This document shows, piece by piece, positions 23,601-37,572 of a stretch of 64,000 nucleotides of DNA. Where the stretch lies: assembly GCA_963556195.1 (NCBI GenBank), contig CAUVYP010001193.1:310001-374000 (forward strand), written 5' to 3'. Within the stretch, counting starts at the first letter, position 1, and each line of letters starts with the position of its first letter. The stretch comes from Sepiola atlantica. Its lineage: Eukaryota; Mollusca; Cephalopoda; Sepiida; Sepiolidae. The position numbers and the translations under genes are program-made. The notes under the pieces were generated by a model. The model was not told where the DNA came from. It did no database searches and saw only the letters and a program-made list of their open reading frames with translations.

Positions 23601-25757
23601 CTAAATTCATAAATCCATGTTGTAAAGCGTAAACCTGATGAAATCTAGTGAAAATCGTCTCGCACAACGTGTTTTTCATTAGTTTTTCACGAATATCGAT
23701 TACACGCACATCCACATTAGAAAGTCATAATTCCATGTTGTAAAGCGTAAACCGTATGAAATCAAGTGAAAATCGTCTCGCACAACGTGTTTTTACTCAG
23801 TTATTCACGTATATCGTTTACACAAACATCCACATTCAAAAGTCATAATTCCATGTTATAAAGCGTAAACCTGAGGAAATCTAGTGAAAATCGACTCGCA
23901 CAACGTGTTTTTCATTAGTTATTCACGTATATCGTTTACACAAACATCCACATTCGAAAGTCATAATTCCATGTTGTAAAGCGTAAACCTGATGAAATCT
24001 AGTGAAAATTGACTCGCACAACGTGTTTTTCATTAGTTATTCACGAATATCGTTTACACAAACATCCACATTCGAAAGTCATAATTCCATGTTGTAAAGC
24101 GTAAACCTGATGAAATCAAGTGAAAATCGACGCGCACAACGTGTTTTTCATTAGTTATTCACGGATATCGTTTACACAAACATCCACATTCGAAAGTCAT
24201 AATTCCATGTTATAAAGCGTAAACCTGATGAAATCTAGTGAAAATTGACTCGCACAACGTGTTTTTCATTAGTTATTCACGAATATCGTTTACACAAACA
24301 TCCACATTCGAAAGTCATAATTCCATGTTGTAAAGCGTAAACCTGATGAAATCTAGTGAAAATCGACTCGCACAACGTGTTTTTCATTAGTTATTCACGA
24401 ATATCGTTTACACAAACATCCACATTCGAAAGTCATAATTCCATGTTGTAAAGCGTAAACCTGATGAAATCTAGTGAAAATCGTCTCGCACAACGTGTTT
24501 TTACTCAGTTATTCACGAATATCGATTAGACAAACATCCACATTCTAAATTCATAAATCCATGTTGTAAAGCGTAAACCTGATGAAATCAAGTGAAAATC
24601 GTCTCGCACAACGTGTTTTTACTCAGTTATTCACGAATATCGATTAGACAAACATCTACAATCGAAAGTCATAATTCCATGATGTAAAGCGTAAACCTGA
24701 TGAAATCTAGTGAAAATTGACTCGCACAACGTGTTTTTCATTAGTTATTCACGAATATCGTTTACACAAACATCCACATTCGAAAGTCATAATTCCATGT
24801 TGTAAAGCGTAAACCTGATGAAATCTAGTGAAAATCGACTCGCACAACGTGTTTTTCATTAGTTATTCACGAATATCGTTTACACAAACATCCACATTCG
24901 AAAGTCATAATTCCATGTTGTAAAGCGTAAACCTGATGAAATCTAGTGAAAATCGTCTCGCACAACGTGTTTTTACTCAGTTATTCACGAATATCGATTA
25001 GACAAACATCCACATTCTAAATTCATAAATCCATGTTGTAAAGCGTAAACCTGATGAAATCTAGTGAAAATCATCTCGCACAACGTGTTTTTCATTAGTT
25101 TTTCACGAATATCGATTACACGCACATCCACATTAGAAAGTCATAATTCCATGTTGTAAAGCGTAAACCGTATGAAATCAAGTGAAAATCGACTCGCACA
25201 ACGTGTTTTTCATTAGTTATTCACGGATATCGTTTACACAAACATCCACATTCGAAAGTCATAATTCCATGTTATAAAGCGTAAACCTGATGAAATCAAG
25301 TGAAAATCGACTCGCACAACGTGTTTTTCATTAGTTATTCACGAATATCGTTTACACAAACATCCACATTCGAAAGTCATAATTCCATGTTGTAAAGCGT
25401 AAACCTGATGAAATCAAGTGAAAATCGTCTCGCACAACGTGTTTTTACTCAGTTATTCACGAATATCGATTAGACAAACATCCACATTCTAAATTCATAA
25501 ATCCATGTTGTAAAGCGTAAACCTGATGAAATCTAGTGAAAATCGTCTCGCACAACGTGTTTTTCATTAGTTTTTCACGAATATCGATTACACGCACATC
25601 CACATTAGAAAGTCATAATTCCATGTTGTAAAGCGTAAACCTGATGAAATCAAGTGAAAATCGACGCGCACAACGTGTTTTTCATTAGTTATTCACGTAT
25701 ATCGTTTACACAAACATCCACATTCGAAAGTCATAATTCCATGTTGTAAAGCGTAAA

Positions 25758-25874
25758 CCTGATGAAATCTAGTGAAAATCGTCTCGCCATTCGTGTTTTT
25801 CATTAGATTTAACGAATATCGATTACACGCACATCCACATTAGAAAGTCATAATTCCATGTTGTAAAGCGTAAA
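25758..25874 (+). repeat. 117-bp monomer with damaged T-rich segment
   Basis: A catt-type D unit in which cattagtttttcacg has become cattagatttaacg, a net loss of one base plus substitutions within a few bases. It is the only 117-bp monomer I found. Confidence 0.85.
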
Positions 25875-25992
25875 CCGTATGAAATCAAGTGAAAATCGTC
25901 TCGCACAACGTGTTTTTACTCAGTTATTCACGAATATCGTTTACACAAACATCCACATTCAAAAGTCATAATTCCATGTTATAAAGCGTAAA

Positions 25993-27410
25993 CCTGATGA
26001 AATCTAGTGAAAATTGACTCGCACAACGTGTTTTTCATTAGTTATTCACGAATATCGTTTACACAAACATCCACATTCGAAAGTCATAATTCCATGTTGT
26101 AAAGCGTAAACCTGATGAAATCAAGTGAAAATCGACGCGCACAACGTGTTTTTCATTAGTTATTCACGGATATCGTTTACACAAACATCCACATTCGAAA
26201 GTCATAATTCCATGTAATAAAGCGTAAACCTGATGAAATCTAGTGAAAATCGACTCGCACAACGTGTTTTTCATTAGTTATTCACGTATATCGTTTACAC
26301 AAACATCCACATTCGAAAGTCATAATTCCATGTTGTAAAGCGTAAACCTGATGAAATCTAGTGAAAATTGACTCGCACAACGTGTTTTTCATTAGTTATT
26401 CACGAATATCGTTTACACAAACATCCGCATTCGAAAGTCATAATTCCATGTTGTAAAGCGTAAACCTGATGAAATCTAGTGAAAATCGACTCGCACAACG
26501 TGTTTTTCATTAGTTATTCACGAATATCGTTTACACAAACATCCACATTCGAAAGTAATAATTCCATGTTGTAAAGCGTAAACCTGATGAAATCTAGTGA
26601 AAATCGTCTCGCACAACGTGTTTTTTCACTCAGTTATACACGAATATCGTTTACACAAACATCCACATTCAAAAGTCATAATTCCATGTTATAAAGCGTA
26701 AACCTGATGAAATCTAGTGAAAATCGACTCGCACAACGTGTTTTTCATTAGTTATTCACGGATATCGTTTACACAAACATTCACATTCGAAAGTCATAAT
26801 TCCATGTTGTAAAGCGTAAACCTGATGAAATCAAGTGAAAATCGACGCGCACAACGTGTTTTTCATTAGTTATTCACGAATATCGTTTACACAAACATCC
26901 ACATTCGAAAGTCATAATTCCATGTTGTAAAGCGTAAACCTGATGAAATCAAGTGAAAATCGTCTCGCACAACGTGTTTTTACTCAGTTATTCACGAATA
27001 TCGATTAGACAAACATCCACATTCTAAATTCATAAATCCATGTTGTAAAGCGTAAACCTGATGAAATCTAGTGAAAATCGTCTCGCACAACGTGTTTTTC
27101 ATTAGTTTTTCACGAATATCGATTACACGCACATCCACATTAGAAAGTCATAATTCCATGTTGTAAAGCGTAAACCGTATGAAATCAAGTGAAAATCGTC
27201 TCGCACAACGTGTTTTTACTCAGTTATTCACGTATATCGTTTACACAAACATCCACATTCAAAAGTCATAATTCCATGTTATAAAGCGTAAACCTGATGA
27301 AATCTAGTGAAAATCGACTCGCACAACGTGTTTTTCATTAGTTATTCACGTATATCGTTTACACAAACATCCACATTCTAAAGTCATAATTCCATGTTGT
27401 AAAGCGTAAA
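25993..27410 (+). repeat. 12-mer HOR of 1,418 bp, tandem copy 1
   Basis: Starts with an M unit (attgactcg) and ends with a T59 A unit holding the private tctaaagtc. The rare gcattcg (26427) and aaacattcac are repeated at 1,418 bp. Private changes in this copy: catgtaataa near 26211 and gaaagtaataattcc near 26555. Confidence 0.87.
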
Positions 27411-28828
27411 CCTGATGAAATCTAGTGAAAATTGACTCGCACAACGTGTTTTTCATTAGTTATTCACGAATATCGTTTACACAAACATCCACATTCGAAA
27501 GTCATAATTCCATGTTGTAAAGCGTAAACCTGATGAAATCAAGTGAAAATCGACGCGCACAACGTGTTTTTCATTAGTTATTCACGGATATCGTTTACAC
27601 AAACATCCACATTCGAAAGTCATAATTCCATGTTATAAAGCGTAAACCTGATGAAATCTAGTGAAAATCGACTCGCACAACGTGTTTTTCATTAGTTATT
27701 CACGTATATCGTTTACACAAACATCCACATTCGAAAGTCATAATTCCATGTTGTAAAGCGTAAACCTGATGAAATCTAGTGAAAATTGACTCGCACAACG
27801 TGTTTTTCATTAGTTATTCACGAATATCGTTTACACAAACATCCGCATTCGAAAGTCATAATTCCATGTTGTAAAGCGTAAACCTGATGAAATCTAGTGA
27901 AAATCGACTCGCACAACGTGTTTTTCATTAGTTATTCACGAATATCGTTTACACAAACATCCACATTCGAAAGTCATAATTCCATGTTGTAAAGCGTAAA
28001 CCTGATGAAATCTAGTGAAAATCGTCTCGCACAACGTGTTTTTTCACTCAGTTATACACGAATATCGTTTACACAAACATCCACATTCAAAAGTCATAAT
28101 TCCATGTTATAAAGCGTAAACCTGATGAAATCTAGTGAAAATCGACTCGCACAACGTGTTTTTCATTAGTTATTCACGGATATCGTTTACACAAACATTC
28201 ACATTCGAAAGTCATAATTCCATGTTGTAAAGCGTAAACCTGATGAAATCAAGTGAAAATCGACGCGCACAACGTGTTTTTCATTAGTTATTCACGAATA
28301 TCGTTTACACAAACATCCACATTCGAAAGTCATAATTCCATGTTGTAAAGCGTAAACCTGATGAAATCAAGTGAAAATCGTCTCGCACAACGTGTTTTTA
28401 CTCAGTTATTCACGAATATCGATTAGACAAACATCCACATTCTAAATTCATAAATCCATGTTGTAAAGCGTAAACCTGATGAAATCTAGTGAAAATCGTC
28501 TCGCACAACGTGTTTTTCATTAGTTTTTCACGAATATCGATTACACGCACATCCACATTAGAAAGTCATAATTCCATGTTGTAAAGCGTAAACCGTATGA
28601 AATCAAGTGAAAATCGTCTCGCACAACGTGTTTTTACTCAGTTATTCACGTATATCGTTTACACTAACATCCACATTCAAAAGTCATAATTCCATGTTAT
28701 AAAGCGTAAACCTGATGAAATCTAGTGAAAATCGACTCGCACAACGTGTTTTTCATTAGTTATTCACGAATATCGTTTACACAAACATCCACATTCAAAA
28801 GTCATAATTCCATGTTATAAAGCGTAAA
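27411..28828 (+). repeat. 12-mer HOR of 1,418 bp, tandem copy 2
   Basis: Same order as 25993-27410, with gcattcg at 27845. Only the last monomer differs in class (a J unit, aatatcg plus tcaaaa, in place of a T59 A unit). The private acactaacat lies at about 28671. Continuing units to about 29.1 kb match 42.2-44.0 kb at offset 14,886 and 46.2-48.3 kb at offset 18,900. Confidence 0.87.
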
Positions 28829-29064
28829 CCTGATGAAATCTAGTGAAAATCGACTCGCACAACGTGTTTTTCATTAGTTATTCACGGATATCGTTTACAC
28901 AAACATCCACATTCGAAAGTCATAATTCCATGTTGTAAAGCGTAAACCTGATGAAATCAAGTGAAAATCGACGCGCACAACGTGTTTTTCATTAGTTATT
29001 CACGTATATCGTTTACACAAACATCCACATTCGAAAGTCATAATTCCATGTTGTAAAGCGTAAA

Positions 29065-29182
29065 CCTGATGAAATCTAGTGAAAATCGTCTCGCCATTCG
29101 TGTTTTTCATTAGTTATTCACGGATATCGTTTACACAAACATCCACATTCGAAAGTCATAATTCCATGTTGTAAAGCGTAAA
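29065..29182 (+). repeat. catt-type monomer (tctcgccattcgtg), representative
   Basis: Four adjacent bases, acaa at 31-34 in nearly all monomers, are replaced by catt. I find nine such units, starting at 9217, 25758, 29065, 40763, 43951, 44659, 47965, 49973 and 57769. All follow a class B unit with T59. The downstream half is class D in some and A2 in others (29065, 43951, 47965, 49973), so some have been recombined. Confidence 0.85.
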
Positions 29183-30244
29183 CCTGATGAAATCAAGTGA
29201 AAATCGTCTCGCACAACGTGTTTTTCATTAGTTATTCACGTATATCGTTTACACAAACATCCACATTCGAAAGTCATAATTCCATGTTGTAAAGCGTAAA
29301 CCGTATGAAATCAAGTGAAAATCGTCTCGCACAACGTGTTTTTCATTAGTTTTTCACGAATATCGTTTACACAAACATCCACATTCGAAAGTCATAATTC
29401 CATGTTGTAAAGCGTAAACCTGATGAAATCTAGTGAAAATCGACTCGCACAACGTGTTTTTCATTAGTTATTCACGGATATCGTTTACACAAACATCCAC
29501 ATTCGAAAGTCATAATTCCATGTTGTAAAGCGTAAACCTGATGAAATCAAGTGAAAATCGACGCGCACAACGTGTTTTTCATTAGTTTTTCACGAATATC
29601 GTTTACACAAACATCCACATTCGAAAGTCATAATTCCATGTTGTAAAGCGTAAACCTGATGAAATCTAGTGAAAATCGACTCGCACAACGTGTTTTTCAT
29701 TAGTTATTCACGGATATCGTTTACACAAACATCCACATTCGAAAGTCATAATTCCATGTTGTAAAGCGTAAACCTGATGAAATCAAGTGAAAATCGACGC
29801 GCACAACGTGTTTTTCATTAGTTATTCACGTATATCGTTTACACAAACATCCACATTCGAAAGTCATAATTCCATGTTATAAAGCGTAAACCTGATGAAA
29901 TCTAGTGAAAATCGACTCGCACAACGTGTTTTTCATTAGTTATTCACGGATATCGTTTACACAAACATCCACATTCGAAAGTCATAATTCCATGTTGTAA
30001 AGCGTAAACCTGATGAAATCAAGTGAAAATCGACGCGCACAACGTGTTTTTCATTAGTTATTCACGTATATCGTTTACACAAACATCCACATTCGAAAGT
30101 CATAATTCCATGTTGTAAAGCGTAAACCTGATGAAATCTAGTGAAAATCGACTCGCACAACGTGTTTTTCATTAGTTATTCACGGATATCGATTACACGC
30201 ACATCCACATTAGAAAGTCATAATTCCATGTTGTAAAGCGTAAA

Positions 30245-33200
30245 CCTGATGAAATCAAGTGAAAATCGTCTCGCACAACGTGTTTTTACTCAGTTATTCA
30301 CGAATATCGTTTACACAAACATCCACATTCAAAAGTCATAATTCCATGTTATAAAGCGTAAATATGATGAAATCTAGTGAAAATCGACTCGCACAACGTG
30401 TTTTTCATTAGTTATTCACGTATACCGTTTACACAAACATCCACATTCGAAAGTCATAATTCCATGTTGTAAAGCGTAAACCTGATGAAATCTAGTGAAA
30501 ATTGACTCGCACAACGTGTTTTTCATTAGTTATTCACGAATATCGTTTACACAAACATCCACATTCGAAAGTCATAATTCCATGTTGTAAAGCGTAAACC
30601 TGATAAAATCTAGTGAAAATCGACTCGCACAACGTGTTTTTCATTAGTTATTCACGAATATCGTTTACACAAACATCCACATTCGAAAGTCATAATTCCA
30701 TGTTGTAAAGCGTAAACCTGATGAAATCTAGTGAAAATCGTCTCGCACAACGTGTTTTTTCACTCAGTTATACACGAATATCGTTTACACAAACATCCAC
30801 ATTCAAAAGTCATAATTCCATGTTATAAAGCGTAAACCTGATGAAATCTAGTGAAAATCGACTCACACAACGTGTTTTTCATTAGTTTTTCACGAATATC
30901 GATTACACGCACATCCACATTAGAAAGTCATAATTCCATGTTGTAAAGCGTAAACCTGATGAAATCTAGTGAAAATCGACTCGCACAACGTGTTTTTCAT
31001 TAGTTATTCACGAATATCGTTTACACAAACATCCACATTCGAAAGTCATAATTCCATGTTGTAAAGCGTAAACCTGATGAAATCTAGTGAAAATCGTCTC
31101 GCACAACGTGTTTTTTCATTCAGTTATACACGAATATCGTTTACACAAACATCCACATTCAAAAGTCATAATTCCATGTTATAAAGCGTAAACCTGATGA
31201 AATCTAGTGAAAATCGACTCACACAACGTGTTTTTCATTAGTTATTCACGGATATCGTTTACACAAACATCCACATTCGAAAGTCATAATTCCATGTTGT
31301 AAAGCGTAAACCTGATGAAATCAAGTGAAAATCGACGCGCACAACGTGTTTTTCATTAGTTATTCACGAATATCGTTTACACAAACATCCACATTCGAAA
31401 GTCATAATTCCATGTTGTAAAGCGTAAACCTGATGAAATCAAGTGAAAATCGTCTCGCACAACGTGTTTTTACTCAGTTATTCACGAATATCGATTAGAC
31501 AAACATCCACATTCTAAATTCATAAATCCATGTTGTAAAGCGTAAACCTGATGAAATCTAGTGAAAATCGTCTCGCACAACGTGTTTTTCATTAGTTTTT
31601 CACGAATATCGATTACACGCACATCCACATTAGAAAGTCATAATTCCATGTTGTAAAGCGTAAACCGTATGAAATCAAGTGAAAATCGTCTCGCACAACG
31701 TGTTTTTCATTAGTTATTCACGTATATCGTTTACACAAACATCCACATTCAAAAGTCGTAATTACATGATGTAAAGCGTGAACCTGATGAAATCTAGTGA
31801 AAATCGACTCGCACAACGTGTTTTTCATTAGTTATTCACGGATATCCTTTACACAAACATCCACATTCGAAAGTCATAATTCCATGTTGTAAAGCGTAAA
31901 CCTGATGAAATCTAGTGAAAATCGTCTCGCACAACGTGTTTTTCATTAGTTTTTCACGAATATTGATTACACGCACATCCACATTAGAAAGTCATAATTG
32001 CATGTTGTAAAGCGTAAACCTGATGAAATCAAGTGAAAATCGTCTCGCACTACGTGTTTTTACTCAGTTATTCACGAATATCGATTACACGCACATCCAC
32101 ATTAGAAAGTCATAATTCCATGTTGTAAAGCGTAAACCGTATGAAATCAAGTGAAAATCGTCTCGCACAACGTGTTTTTACTCAGTTATTCACGTATATC
32201 GTTTACACAAACATCCACATTCAAAAGTCATAATTCCATGTTATAAAGCGTAAACCTGATGAAATCTAGTGAAAATCGACTCGCACAACGTGTTTTTCAT
32301 TAGTTATTCACGGATATCGTTTACACAAACATCCACATTCGAAAGTCATAATTCCATGTTGTAAAGCGTAAACCGTATGAAATCAAGTGAAAATCGTCTC
32401 GCACAACGTGTTTTTACTCAGTTATTCACGTATATCGTTTACACAAACATCCACATTCAAAAGTCATAATTCCATGTTATAAAGCGTAAACCTGATGAAA
32501 TCTAGTGAAAATCGACTCGCACAACGTGTTTTTCATTAGTTATTCACGGATATCGTTTACACAAACATCCACATTCGAAAGTCATAATTCCATGTTGTAA
32601 AGCGTAAACCTGATGAAATCAAGTGAAAATCGACGCGCACAACGTGTTTTTCATTAGTTATTCACGTATATCGTTTACACAAACATCCACATTCGAAAGT
32701 CATAATTCCATGTTATAAAGCGTAAACCTGATGAAATCTAGTGAAAATCGACTCGCACAACGTGTTTTTCATTAGTTATTCACGGATATCGTTTACACAA
32801 ACATCCACATTCGAAAGTCATAATTCCATGTTGTAAAGCGTAAACCTGATGAAATCAAGTGAAAATCGACGCGCACAACGTGTTTTTCATTAGTTATTCA
32901 CGTATATCGTTTACACAAACATCCACATTCGAAAGTCATAATTCCATGTTGTAAAGCGTAAACCTGATGAAATCTAGTGAAAATCGACTCGCACAACGTG
33001 TTTTTCATTAGTTATTCACGGATATCGATTACACGCACATCCACATTAGAAAGTCATAATTCCATGTTGTAAAGCGTAAACCTGATGAAATCAAGTGAAA
33101 ATCGTCTCGCACAACGTGTTTTTACTCAGTTATTCACGAATATCGTTTACACAAACATCCACATTCAAAAGTCATAATTCCATGTTATAAAGCGTAAATA

Positions 33201-33908
33201 TGATGAAATCTAGTGAAAATCGACTCGCACAACGTGTTTTTCATTAGTTATTCACGTATATCGTTTACACAAACATCCACATTCGAAAGTCATAATTCCA
33301 TGTTGTAAAGCGTAAACCTGATGAAATCTAGTGAAAATTGACTCGCACAACGTGTTTTTCATTAGTTATTCACGAATATCGTTTACACAAACATCCACAT
33401 TCGAAAGTCATAATTCCATGTTGTAAAGCGTAAACCTGATGAAATCTAGTGAAAATCGTCTCGCACAACGTGTTTTTTCACTCAGTTATACACGAATATC
33501 GTTTACACAAACATCCACATTCAAAAGTCATAATTCCATGTTATAAAGCGTAAACCTGATGAAATCTAGTGAAAATCGACTCACACAACGTGTTTTTCAT
33601 TAGTTTTTCACGAATATCGATTACACGCACATCCACATTAGAAAGTCATAATTCCATGTTGTAAAGCGTAAACCTGATGAAATCTAGTGAAAATCGACTC
33701 GCACAACGTGTTTTTCATTAGTTATTCACGAATATCGTTTACACAAACATCCACATTCGAAAGTCATAATTCCATGTTGTAAAGCGTAAACCTGATGAAA
33801 TCTAGTGAAAATCGACTCGCACAACGTGTTTTTCATTAGTTATTCACGAATATCGTTTACACGCACATCCACATTAGAAAGTCATAATTCCATGTTGTAA
33901 AGCGTAAA
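30245..33908 (+). repeat. 31-mer HOR of 3,664 bp, tandem copy 1
   Basis: The block starts with a C' unit followed by L (with the rare tataccg, 30421), M, the cctgataaaatc unit, F, D', A, F2, A2a, B, C, D, G, H and D*, then extra units, and returns to K, C', L, M, F, D', A. Two otherwise unseen changes, attgcatg (32000) and gcactacg (32051), are repeated in the next copy. Private change: gcgtgaacc near 31780. It is a 24-mer-like order enlarged by an internal partial repeat. Confidence 0.9.
33791..33908 (+). repeat. Chimeric junction monomer between the two 31-mer copies
   Basis: Reads as class A through aatatcgttt, then as class D/K from acgcac and ttagaaag. This combination of cgtttac with acgcac marks the crossover that joined the two 3,664-bp copies. 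The next unit is C', the start of copy 2. Confidence 0.85.
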
Positions 33909-36900
33909 CCTGATGAAATCAAGTGAAAATCGTCTCGCACAACGTGTTTTTACTCAGTTATTCACGAATATCGTTTACACAAACATCCACATTCAAAAGT
34001 CATAATTCCATGTTATAAAGCGTAAATATGATGAAATCTAGTGAAAATCGACTCGCACAACGTGTTTTTCATTAGTTATTCACGTATACCGTTTACACAA
34101 ACATCCACATTCGAAAGTCATAATTCCATGTTGTAAAGCGTAAACCTGATGAAATCTAGTGAAAATTGACTCGCACAACGTGTTTTTCATTAGTTATTCA
34201 CGAATATCGTTTACACAAACATCCACATTCGAAAGTCATAATTCCATGTTGTAAAGCGTAAACCTGATAAAATCTAGTGAAAATCGACTCGCACAACGTG
34301 TTTTTCATTAGTTATTCACGAATATCGTTTACACAAACATCCACATTCGAAAGTCATAATTCCATGTTGTAAAGCGTAAACCTGATGAAATCTAGTGAAA
34401 ATCGTCTCGCACAACGTGTTTTTTCACTCAGTTATACACGAATATCGTTTACACAAACATCCACATTCAAAAGTCATAATTCCATGTTATAAAGCGTAAA
34501 CCTGATGAAATCTAGTGAAAATCGACTCACACAACGTGTTTTTCATTAGTTTTTCACGAATATCGATTACACGCACATCCACATTAGAAAGTCATAATTC
34601 CATGTTGTAAAGCGTAAACCTGATGAAATCTAGTGAAAATCGACTCGCACAACGTGTTTTTCATTAGTTATTCACGAATATCGTTTACACAAACATCCAC
34701 ATTCGAAAGTCATAATTCCATGTTGTAAAGCGTAAACCTGATGAAATCTAGTGAAAATCGTCTCGCACAACGTGTTTTTTCATTCAGTTATACACGAATA
34801 TCGTTTACACAAACATCCACATTCAAAAGTCATAATTCCATGTTATAAAGCGTAAACCTGATGAAATCTAGTGAAAATCGACTCACACAACGTGTTTTTC
34901 ATTAGTTATTCACGGATATCGTTTACACAAACATCCACATTCGAAAGTCATAATTCCATGTTGTAAAGCGTAAACCTGATGAAATCAAGTGAAAATCGAC
35001 GCGCACAACGTGTTTTTCATTAGTTATTCACGAATATCGTTTACACAAACATCCACATTCGAAAGTCATAATTCCATGTTGTAAAGCGTAAACCTGATGA
35101 AATCAAGTGAAAATCGTCTCGCACAACGTGTTTTTACTCAGTTATTCACGAATATCGATTAGACAAACATCCACATTCTAAATTCATAAATCCATGTTGT
35201 AAAGCGTAAACCTGATGAAATCTAGTGAAAATCGTCTCGCACAACGTGTTTTTCATTAGTTTTTCACGAATATCGATTACACGCACATCCACATTAGAAA
35301 GTCATAATTCCATGTTGTAAAGCGTAAACCGTATGAAATCAAGTGAAAATCGTCTCGCACAACGTGTTTTTCATTAGTTATTCACGTATATCGTTTACAC
35401 AAACATCCACATTCAAAAGTCGTAATTACATGATGTAAAGCGTAAACCTGATGAAATCTAGTGAAAATCGACTCGCACAACGTGTTTTTCATTAGTTATT
35501 CACGGATATCCTTTACACAAACATCCACATTCGAAAGTCATAATTCCATGTTGTAAAGCGTAAACCTGATGAAATCTAGTGAAAATCGTCTCGCACAACG
35601 TGTTTTTCATTAGTTTTTCACGAATATTGATTACACGCACATCCACATTAGAAAGTCATAATTGCATGTTGTAAAGCGTAAACCTGATGAAATCAAGTGA
35701 AAATCGTCTCGCACTACGTGTTTTTACTCAGTTATTCACGAATATCGATTACACGCACATCCACATTAGAAAGTCATAATTCCATGTTGTAAAGCGTAAA
35801 CCGTATGAAATCAAGTGAAAATCGTCTCGCACAACGTGTTTTTACTCAGTTATTCACGTATATCGTTTACACAAACATCCACATTCAAAAGTCATAATTC
35901 CATGTTATAAAGCGTAAACCTGATGAAATCTAGTGAAAATCGACTCGCACAACGTGTTTTTCATTAGTTATTCACGGATATCGTTTACACAAACATCCAC
36001 ATTCGAAAGTCATAATTCCATGTTGTAAAGCGTAAACCGTATGAAATCAAGTGAAAATCGTCTCGCACAACGTGTTTTTACTCAGTTATTCACGTATATC
36101 GTTTACACAAACATCCACATTCAAAAGTCATAATTCCATGTTATAAAGCGTAAACCTGATGAAATCTAGTGAAAATCGACTCGCACAACGTGTTTTTCAT
36201 TAGTTATTCACGGATATCGTTTACACAAACATCCACATTCGAAAGTCATAATTCCATGTTGTAAAGCGTAAACCTGATGAAATCAAGTGAAAATCGACGC
36301 GCACAACGTGTTTTTCATTAGTTATTCACGTATATCGTTTACACAAACATCCACATTCGAAAGTCATAATTCCATGTTATAAAGCGTAAACCTGATGAAA
36401 TCTAGTGAAAATCGACTCGCACAACGTGTTTTTCATTAGTTATTCACGGATATCGTTTACACAAACATCCACATTCGAAAGTCATAATTCCATGTTGTAA
36501 AGCGTAAACCTGATGAAATCAAGTGAAAATCGACGCGCACAACGTGTTTTTCATTAGTTATTCACGTATATCGTTTACACAAACATCCACATTCGAAAGT
36601 CATAATTCCATGTTGTAAAGCGTAAACCTGATGAAATCTAGTGAAAATCGACTCGCACAACGTGTTTTTCATTAGTTATTCACGGATATCGATTACACGC
36701 ACATCCACATTAGAAAGTCATAATTCCATGTTGTAAAGCGTAAACCTGATGAAATCAAGTGAAAATCGTCTCGCACAACGTGTTTTTACTCAGTTATTCA
36801 CGAATATCGTTTACACAAACATCCACATTCAAAAGTCATAATTCCATGTTATAAAGCGTAAATATGATGAAATCTAGTGAAAATCGACTCGCACAACGTG

Positions 36901-37572
36901 TTTTTCATTAGTTATTCACGTATATCGTTTACACAAACATCCACATTCGAAAGTCATAATTCCATGTTGTAAAGCGTAAACCTGATGAAATCTAGTGAAA
37001 ATTGACTCGCACAACGTGTTTTTCATTAGTTATTCACGAATATCGTTTACACAAACATCCACATTCGAAAGTCATAATTCCATGTTGTAAAGCGTAAACC
37101 TGATGAAATCTAGTGAAAATCGTCTCGCACAACGTGTTTTTTCACTCAGTTATACACGAATATCGTTTACACAAACATCCACATTCAAAAGTCATAATTC
37201 CATGTTATAAAGCGTAAACCTGATGAAATCTAGTGAAAATCGACTCACACAACGTGTTTTTCATTAGTTTTTCACGAATATCGATTACACGCACATCCAC
37301 ATTAGAAAGTCATAATTCCATGTTGTAAAGCGTAAACCTGATGAAATCTAGTGAAAATCGACTCGCACAACGTGTTTTTCATTAGTTATTCACGAATATC
37401 GTTTACACAAACATCCACATTCGAAAGTCATAATTCCATGTTGTAAAGCGTAAACCTGATGAAATCTAGTGAAAATCGTCTCGCACAACGTGTTTTTCAT
37501 TAGTTATTCACGTATATCGTTTACACAAACATCCACATTCAAAAGTCGTAATTACATGATGTAAAGCGTAAA
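33909..37572 (+). repeat. 31-mer HOR of 3,664 bp, tandem copy 2
   Basis: Repeats copy 1 at exactly 3,664 bp, with tataccg at 34085, attgcatg at 35664 and gcactacg at 35715. Units 33909-37454 match nearly perfectly. The last unit (37455) is a gtctcg-type first half with a G-type end and corresponds to the chimera at 33791 in copy 1, so both mark breakpoints. Confidence 0.9.
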
